Shown here: piece by piece, positions 56,719-64,000 of the stretch | How the letters are laid out: every line of letters starts with the position of its first letter | Position numbering within the stretch: the stretch's first letter is position 1 | Assembly (NCBI GenBank): GCA_028752905.1 | Contig: JAQNBH010000002.1 | Coordinates: 38,596,277 to 38,660,276 of the forward strand | Direction: 5' to 3' | Origin: Cladorhizidae sp. MBARI D1340-BT2 | Lineage: Eukaryota; Porifera; Demospongiae; Poecilosclerida; Cladorhizidae | Length of the DNA stretch: 64,000 bases | Notes under the pieces: model-generated | What the model was told of the DNA's origin: nothing | Seen by the model: only the letters and a program-made list of their open reading frames with translations | Databases searched by the model: none | Program-made: the position numbers and the translations under genes

Positions 56719-59700
56719 GCCCTGTGTGAGGAGTGTGGAGGTCTAGTGAAACTCTGTGCCCTGTGTGAGGAGTGTGGAGGTCTAATGAAACTCTGTGTCC
56801 TGTGTGAGGAGTGTGGAGGTCTAGTGAAACTTTGTGCCCTGTGTGAGGAGTGTGGAGGTCTAGTGAAACTCTGTGCCCTGTGTGAGGAGTGTGGAGGTCT
56901 ATTGAAACTCAGTGCCCTGTGTGAGGAGTGTGGAGTGTGGAGGTCTAGTGAAGCTCTGTGCCCTGTGTGAGGAATGTGGAGATCTAGTGAAACTCTGTGC
57001 CCTGTGTGAGGAGTGTGGAGGTCTAGTGAAACTCTGTGCCCTGTGTGAGGAGTGTGGAGGTCTAGTGAAACTCTGTGTCCTGTGTGAGGAGTGTGGAGGT
57101 CTAGTGAAACTTTGTGCCCTGTGTGAGGAGTGTTGAGGTCTAGTGAAACTCTGTGCCCTGTGTGAGGAGTGCGGAGGTCTAGTGAAACTCTGTGTCCTGT
57201 GTGAGGAGTGCTGAGGTCTAGTGAAACTTTGTGCCCTGTGTGAGGAGTGTGGAGGTCTAGTGAAACTCTGTGCCCTGTGTGAGGAGTGTGGAGGTCTAGT
57301 GAAACTCTGTGCCCTGTGTGAGGAGTGTGGAGGTCTAGTGAAACTCTGTGTCCTGTGTGAGGAGTGTGGAGGTCTAGTGAAACTTTGTGCCCTGTGTGAG
57401 GAGTGTGGAGGTCTAGTGAAACTCTGTGCCCTGTGTGAGGAGTGTGGAGGTCTAGTGAAACTCTGTGTCCTGTGTGAGGAGTGTGGAGGTCTAGTGAAAC
57501 TTTGTGCCCTGTGTGAGGAGTGTGGAGGTCTAGTGAAACTCTGTGTCCTGTGTGAGGAGTGTGGAGGTCTAGTGAAACTTTGTGCCCTGTGTGAGGAGTG
57601 TGGAGGTCTAGTGAAACTCTGTGTCCTGTGTGAGGAGTGTGGAGGTCTAGTGAAACTTTGTGCCCTGTGTGAGGAGTGTGGAGGTCTAGTGAAACTCTGT
57701 GTCCTGTGTGAGGAGTGTGGAGGTCTAGTGAAACTCTGTGCCCTGTGTGAGGAGTGTGGAGGTCTAGTGAAACTCTGTGTCCTGTGTGAGGAGTGTGGAG
57801 GTCTAGTGAAACTTTGTGCCCTGTGTGAGGAGTGTGGAAGTCTAGTGAAACTCTGTGTCCTGTGTGAGGAGTGTGGAGGTCTAGTGAAACTTTGTGCCCT
57901 GTGTGAGGAGTGTGGAGGTCTAGTGAAACTCTGTGCCCTGTGTGAGGAGTGTGGAGGTCTATTGAAACTCTGTGCCCTGTGTGAGGAGTGTGGAGGTCTA
58001 GTGAAGCTCTGTGCCCTGTGTGAGGAGTGTGGAGATCTAGTGAAACTCTGTGCCCTGTGTGAGGAGTGTGGAGGTCTAGTGAAACTCTGTGCCCTGTGTG
58101 AGGAGTGTGGAGGTCTAATGAAACTCTGTGTCCTGTGTGAGGAGTGTGGAGGTCTAGTGAAACTTTGTGCCCTGTGTGAGGAGTGTGGAGGTCTAGTGAA
58201 ACTCTGTGCCCTGTGTGAGGAGTGTGGAGGTCTATTGAAACTCAGTGCCCTGTGTGAGGAGTGTGGAGTGTGGAGGTCTAGTGAAGCTCTGTGCCCTGTG
58301 TGAGGAGTGTGGAGATCTAGTGAAACTCTGTGCCCTGTGTGAGGAGTGTGGAGGTCTAGTGAAACTCTGTGCCCTGTGTGAGGAGTGTGGAGGTCTAGTG
58401 AAACTCTGTGTCCTGTGTGAGGAGTGTGGAGGTCTAGTGAAACTTTGTGCCCTGTGTGAGGAGTGTTGAGGTCTAGTGAAACTCTGTGCCCTGTGTGAGG
58501 AGTGCGGAGGTCTAGTGAAACTCTGTGTCCTGTGTGAGGAGTGCGGAGGTCTAGTGAAACTTTGTGCCCTGTGTGAGGAGTGTGGAGGTCTAGTGAAACT
58601 CTGTGCCCTGTGTGAGGAGTGTGGAGGTCTAGTGAAACTCTGTGCCCTGTGTGAGGAGTGTGGAGGTCTAGTGAAACTCTGTGTCCTGTGTGAGGAGTGT
58701 GGAGGTCTAGTGAAACTTTGTGCCCTGTGTGAGGAGTGTGGAGGTCTAGTGAAACTCTGTGCCCTGTGTGAGGAGTGTGGAGGTCTAGTGAAACTCTGTG
58801 TCCTGTGTGAGGAGTGTGGAGGTCTAGTGAAACTTTGTGCCCTGTGTGAGGAGTGTGGAGGTCTAGTGAAACTCTGTGTCCTGTGTGAGGAGTGTGGAGG
58901 TCTAGTGAAACTTTGTGCCCTGTGTGAGGAGTGTGGAGGTCTAGTGAAACTCTGTGTCCTGTGTGAGGAGTGTGGAGGTCTAGTGAAACTTTGTGCCCTG
59001 TGTGAGGAATGTGGAGGTCTAGTGAAACTCTGTGCCCTGTGTGAGGAGTGTGGAGGTCTAGTGAAACTCTGTGTCCTGTGTGAGGAGTGTGGAGGTCTAG
59101 TGAAACTTTGTGCCCTGTGTGAGGAGTGTGGAAGTCTAGTGAAACTCTGTGTCCTGTGTGAGGAGTGTGGAGGTCTAGTGAAACTTTGTGCCCTGTGTGA
59201 GGAGTGTGGAGGTCTAGTGAAACTCTGTGTCCTGTGTGAGGAGTGTGGAGGTCTAGTGAAACTTTGTGCCCTGTCTGAGGAGTGTGGAGGTCTAGTGAAA
59301 CTCTGTGTCCTGTGTGAGGAGTGTGGAGGTCTAGTGAAACTTTGTGCCCTGTGTGAGGAATGTGGAGGTCTAGTGAAACTCTGTGCCCTGTGTGAGGAGT
59401 GTGGAGGTCTAGTGAAACTCTGTGTCCTGTGTGAGGAGTGTGGAGGTCTAGTGAAACTTTGTGCCCTGTGTGAGGAGTGTGGAAGTCTAGTGAAACTCTG
59501 TGTCCTGTGTGAGGAGTGTGGAGGTCTAGTGAAACTTTGTGCCCTGTGTGAGGAGTGTGGAGGTCTAGTTAAACTCTGTGTCCTGTGTGAGGAGTGTGGA
59601 GGTCTAGTGAAACTTTGTGCCCTGTGTGAGGAGTGTGGAGGTCTAGTGAAACTCTGTGTCCTGTGTGAGGAGTGTGGAGGTCTAGTGAAACTTTGTGCCC

Positions 59701-62268
59701 TGTGTGAGGAGTGTGGAGGTCTAGTGAAACTCTGTGCCCTGTGTGAGGAGTGCGGAGGTCTAGTGAAACTCTGTGTCCTGTGTGAGGAGTGCGGAGGTCT
59801 AGTGAAACTTTGTGCCCTGTGTGAGGAGTGTGGAGGTCTAGTGAAACTCTGTGCCCTGTGTGAGGAGTGTGGAGGTCTAGTGAAACTCTGTGCCCTGTGT
59901 GAGGAGTGTGGAGGTCTAGTGAAACTCTGTGTCCTGTGTGAGGAGTGTGGAGGTCTAGTGAAACTTTGTGCCCTGTGTGAGGAGTGTGGAGGTCTAGTGA
60001 AACTCTGTGTCCTGTGTGAGGAGTGTGGAGGTCTAGTGAAACTTTGTGCCCTGTGTGAGGAGTGTGGAGGTCTAGTGAAACTCTGTGTCCTGTGTGAGGA
60101 GTGTGAAGGTCTAGTGAAACTTTGTGCCCTGTGTGAGGAGTGTGGATGTCTAGTGAAACTCTGTGCCCTGTGTGAGGAGTGTGGAGGTCTATTGAAACTC
60201 TGTGCCCTGTGTGAGGAGTGTGGAGGTCTAGTGAAGCTCTGTGCCCTGTGTGAGGAGTGTGGAGATCTAGTGAAACTCTGTGCCCTGTGTGAGGAGTGTG
60301 GAGGTCTAGTGAAACTCTGTGCCCGGTGTGAGGAGTGTGGAGGTCTAATGAAACTCTATGTCCTGTGTGAGGAGTGTGGAGGTCTATTGAAACTCTGTGC
60401 CCTGTGTGAGGAGTGTGGAGGTCTAGTGAAGCTCTGTGCCCTGTGTGAGGAGTGTGGAGATCTAGTGAAACTCTGTGCCCTGTGTGAGGAGTGTGGAGGT
60501 CTAGTGAAACTCTGTGCCCTGTGTGAGGAATGTGGAGGTCTAGTGAAACTCTGTGTCCTGTGTGAGGAGTGTGGAGGTCTAGTGAAACTTTGTGCCCTGT
60601 GTGAGGAGTGTGGAGGTCTAGTGAAACTCTGTGCCCTGTGTGAGGAGTGTGGAGGTCTAGTGAAACTCTGTGTCCTGTGTGAGGAGTGTGGAGGTCTAGT
60701 GAAACTTTGTGCCCTGTGTGAGGAATGTGGAGGTCTAGTGAAACTCTGTGCCCTGTGTGAGGAGTGTGGAGGTCTAGTGAAACTATGTGTCCTGTGTGAG
60801 GAGTGTGGAGGTCTAGTGAAACTTTGTGCCCTGTGTGAGGAGTGTGGAAGTCTAGTGAAACTCTGTGCCCTGTGTGAGGAATGTGGAGGTCTAGTGAAAC
60901 TCGGTGTCCTGTGTGAGGAGTGTGGAGGTCTAGTGAAACTTTGTGCCCTGTGTGAGGAGTGTGGAGGTCTAGTGAAACTCTGTGCCCTGTGTGAGGAGTG
61001 TGGAGGTCTAGTGAAACTCTGTGTCCTGTGTGAGGAGTGTGGAGGTCTAGTGAAACTTTGTGCCCTGTGTGAGGAATGTGGAGGTCTAGTGAAACTCTGT
61101 GCCCTGTGTGAGGAGTGTGGAGGTCTAGTGAAACTCTGTGTCCTGTGTGAGGAGTGTGGAGGTCTAGTGAAACTTTGTGCCCTGTGTGAGGAGTGTGGAA
61201 GTCTAGTGAAACTCTGTGTCCTGTGTGAGGAGTGTGGAGGTCTAGTGAAACTTTGTGCCCTGTGTGAGGAGTGTGGAGGTCTAGTGAAACTCTGTGTCCT
61301 GTGTGAGGAGTGTGGAGGTCTAGTGAAACTTTGTGCCCTGTCTGAGGAGTGTGGAGGTCTAGTGAAACTCTGTGTCCTGTGTGAGGAGTGTGGAGGTCTA
61401 GTGAAACTTTGTGCCCTGTGTGAGGAATGTGGAGGTCTAGTGAAACTCTGTGCCCTGTGTGAGGAGTGTGGAGGTCTAGTGAAACTCTGTGTCCTGTGTG
61501 AGGAGTGTGGAGGTCTAGTGAAACTTTGTGCCCTGTGTGAGGAGTGTGGAGGTCTAGTGAAACTCTGTGCCCTGTGTGAGGAGTGTGGAGGTCTAGTGAA
61601 ACTCTGTGCCCTGTGTGAGGAGTGTGGAGGTCTAGTGAAACTCTGTGTCCTGTGTGAGGAGTGTGGAGGTCTAGTGAAACTTTGTGCCCTGTGTGAGGAG
61701 TGTGGAGGTCTAGTGAAACTCTGTGTCCTGTGTGAGGAGTGTGGAGGTCTAGTGAAACTTTGTGCCCTGTGTGAGGAGTGTGGAGGTCTAGTGAAACTCT
61801 GTGTCCTGTGTGAGGAGTGTGGAGGTCTAGTGAAACTTTGTGCCCTGTGTGAGGAGTGTGGAGGTCTAGTGAAACTCTGTGCCCTGTGTGAGGAGTGTGG
61901 ATGTCTAGTGAAACTCTGTGCCCTGTGTGAGGAGTGTGGAGGTCTAGTGAAACTCTGTGCCCTGTGTGAGGAGTGTGGAGGTCTATTGAAACTCTGTGCC
62001 CTGTGTGAGGAGTGTGGAGGTCTAGTGAAGCTCTGTGCCCTGTGTGAGGAGTGTGGATATCTAGTGAAACTCTGTGCCCTGTGTGAGGAGTGTGGTGGTC
62101 TAGTGAAACTCTGTGCCCTGTGTGAGGAGTGTGGAGGTCTAATGAAACTCTGTGTCCTGTGTGAGGAGTGTGGAGGTCTAGTGAAACTTTGTGCCCTGTG
62201 TGAGGAGTGTGGAGGTCTAGTGAAACTCTGTGCCCTGTGTGAGGAGTGTGGAGGTCTATTGAAACTCA

Positions 62269-64000
62269 GTGCCCTGTGTGAGGAGTGTGGAGTGTGGAGG
62301 TCTAGTGAAGCTCTGTGCCCTGTGTGAGGAGTGTGGAGATCTAGTGAAACTCTGTGCCCTGTATGAGGAGTGTGGAGGTCTAGTGAAACTCTGTGCCCTG
62401 TGTGAGGAGTGTGGAGGTCTAGTGAAACTCTGTGTCCTGTGTGAGGAGTGTGGAGGTCTAGTGAAACTTTGTGCCCTGTGTGAGGAGTGTGGAGGTCTAG
62501 TGAAACTCTGTGCCCTGTGTGAGGAGTGCGGAGGTCTAGTGAAACTCTGTGTCCTGTGTGAGGAGTGCGGAGGTCTAGTGAAACTTTGTGCCCTGTGTGA
62601 GGAGTGTGGAGGTCTAGTGAAACTCTGTGCCCTGTGTGAGGAGTGTGGAGGTCTAGTGAAACTCTGTGCCCTGTGTGAGGAGTGTGGAGGTCTAGTGAAA
62701 CTCTGTGTCCTGTGTGAGGAGTGTGGAGGTCTAGTGAAACTTTGTGCCCTGTGTGAGGAGTGTGGAGGTCTAGTGAAACTCTGTGTCCTGTGTGAGGAGT
62801 GTGGAGGTCTAGTGAAACTTTGTGCCCTGTGTGAGGAGTGTTGAGGTCTAGTGAAACTCTGTGCCCTGTGTGAGGAGTGCGGAGGTCTAGTGAAACTCTG
62901 TGTCCTGTGTGAGGAGTGCGGAGGTCTAGTGAAACTTTGTGCCCTGTGTGAGGAGTGTGGAGGTCTAGTGAAACTCTGTGCCCTGTGTGAGGAGTGTGGA
63001 GGTCTAGTGAAACTCTGTGCCCTGTGTGAGGAGTGTGGAGGTCTAGTGAAACTCTGTGTCCTGTGTGAGGAGTGTGGAGGTCTAGTGAAACTTTGTGCCC
63101 TGTGTGAGGAGTGTGGAGGTCTAGTGAAACTCTGTACCCTGTGTGAGGAGTGTGGAGGTCTAGTGAAACTCTGTGTCCTGTGTGAGGAGTGTGGAGGTCT
63201 AGTGAAACTTTGTGCCCTGTGTGAGGAGTGTGGAGGTCTAGTGAAACTCTGTGTCCTGTGTGAGGAGTGTGGAGGTCTAGTGAAACTTTGTGCCCTGTGT
63301 GAGGAGTGTGGAGGTCTAGTGAAACTCTGTGTCCTGTGTGAGGAGTGTGGAGGTCTAGTGAAACTTTGTGCCCTGTGTGAGGAGTGTGGAGGTCTAGTGA
63401 AACTCTGTGTCCTGTGTGAGGAGTGTGGAGGTCTAGTGAAACTCTGTGCCCTGTGTGAGGAGTGTGGAGGTCTAGTGAAACTCTGTGTCCTGTGTGAGGA
63501 GTGTGGAGGTCTAGTGAAACTTTGTGCCCTGTGTGAGGAGTGTGGAAGTCTAGTGAAACTCTGTGTCCTGTGTGAGGAGTGTGGAGGTCTAGTGAAACGT
63601 TGTGCCCTGTGTGAGGAGTGTGGAGGTCTAGTGAAACTCTGTGCCCTGTGTGAGGAGTGTGGAGGTCTATTGAAACTCAGTGCCCTGTGTGAGGAGTGTG
63701 GAGTGTGGAGGTCTAGTGAAGCTCTGTGCCCTGTGTGAGGAGTGTGGAGATCTAGTGAAACTCTGTGCCCTGTGTGAGGAGTGTGGAGGTCTAGTGAAAC
63801 TTTGTGCCCTGTGTGAGGAGTGTGGATGTCTAGTGAAACTCTGTGCCCTGTGTGAGGAGTGTGGAGGTCTAGTGAAACTCTGTGCCCTGTGTGAGGAGTG
63901 TGGAGGTCTATTGAAACTCTGTGCCCTGTGTGAGGAGTGTGGAGGTCTAGTGAAGCTCTGTGCCCTGTGTGAGGAGTGTGGAGATCTAGTGAAACTCTGT
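62269..64000. repeat. Higher-order block in satellite C, copy 2 (reaches window end)
   Basis: Partner of 54987-56718. The match continues to the last base, so the true block is longer. Confidence 0.9.

Larger units (their letters stand above)
44373..64000. repeat. Satellite C array, about 500 monomers, continues past window
   Basis: 39-bp monomer with GCCCTGTGTGAGGAGTGTGG and AGGTCTAGTGAAACTCTGT. One frame encodes CALCEECGGLVKL. Reading frames run up to 1,283 codons but are closed by scattered stops (TGTTAG, TGTTGA, GAGTGAGG) and by nine 7-bp duplications (GAGTGTGGAGTGTGGAGG). Monomer types follow an order: GTCCTG monomers are nearly always followed by a CTTTGTG monomer, giving 78- or 117-bp periods. 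A longer cassette (CTATTG, then GAAGCTC, then GGAGATC, then CTAATG types) recurs many times. Confidence 0.98.

Noticed and set aside
44373..64000. Leucine-rich-repeat or metallothionein-like gene
   Set aside because: No LRR spacing, many non-silent differences between monomers, repeated 7-bp frame breaks and stops, and no unique flanking domains.

Overview
The window is nuclear DNA of an animal, most likely an invertebrate. The evidence is relics of four cut-and-paste transposon families found in animals (Merlin, piggyBac, hAT, and a long-TIR DDD element), an LTR-retrotransposon fragment primed by tRNA-Ser, short GT-AG introns, and very large satellite arrays. There is no bacterial gene organisation. 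The species cannot be named from this sequence. Almost nothing here looks like an intact host gene.

Layout. (1) 1-14 kb is a graveyard of mobile elements and minisatellites. A segment with a Merlin element, a 32-bp minisatellite and an LTR/gag stub occurs twice (1-2852 and 8363-11545, about 8.4-8.7 kb apart). Between the copies lie a piggyBac relic and small tandem repeats. A 17-bp and a 34-bp minisatellite follow. (2) 14548-19246 is a 4.7-kb DNA transposon with about 0.7-kb terminal inverted repeats, a possible 4-bp target duplication (AGCA), a TATA-bearing promoter region and a transposase of about 840 codons broken by two frame changes. (3) 19247-20790 holds two more minisatellites. (4) 20791-44372 is a composite higher-order satellite. 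Its unit is a short seed of satellite C (39 bp), then an array of satellite A (24 bp, with a telomere-like CCCTAACCCTA core), an array of satellite B (39 bp), and a conserved single-copy spacer of about 0.6 kb carrying a TATATAAA box. Eight units are visible. The sixth A array and the next B array are separated by a 4.15-kb non-satellite block (35107-39253). That block holds a hAT relic, dispersed repeats, a possible first coding exon with an NRF1-like site, and a possible terminal exon. (5) 44373-64000 is an uninterrupted satellite C array (about 500 monomers) with nested higher-order repeats, running off the window.

Interpretation. The most unusual structure is the C-A-B-spacer composite and the way a one- or two-monomer C seed, present in every unit, becomes a 19.6-kb array where the last B array joins it directly. 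The long reading frames through A, B and C follow from unit lengths divisible by three. The variation I can see does not favour silent changes, so I treat the arrays as non-coding satellite until tested. The best candidate for a little-described element is the long-TIR transposon at 14.5-19.2 kb.
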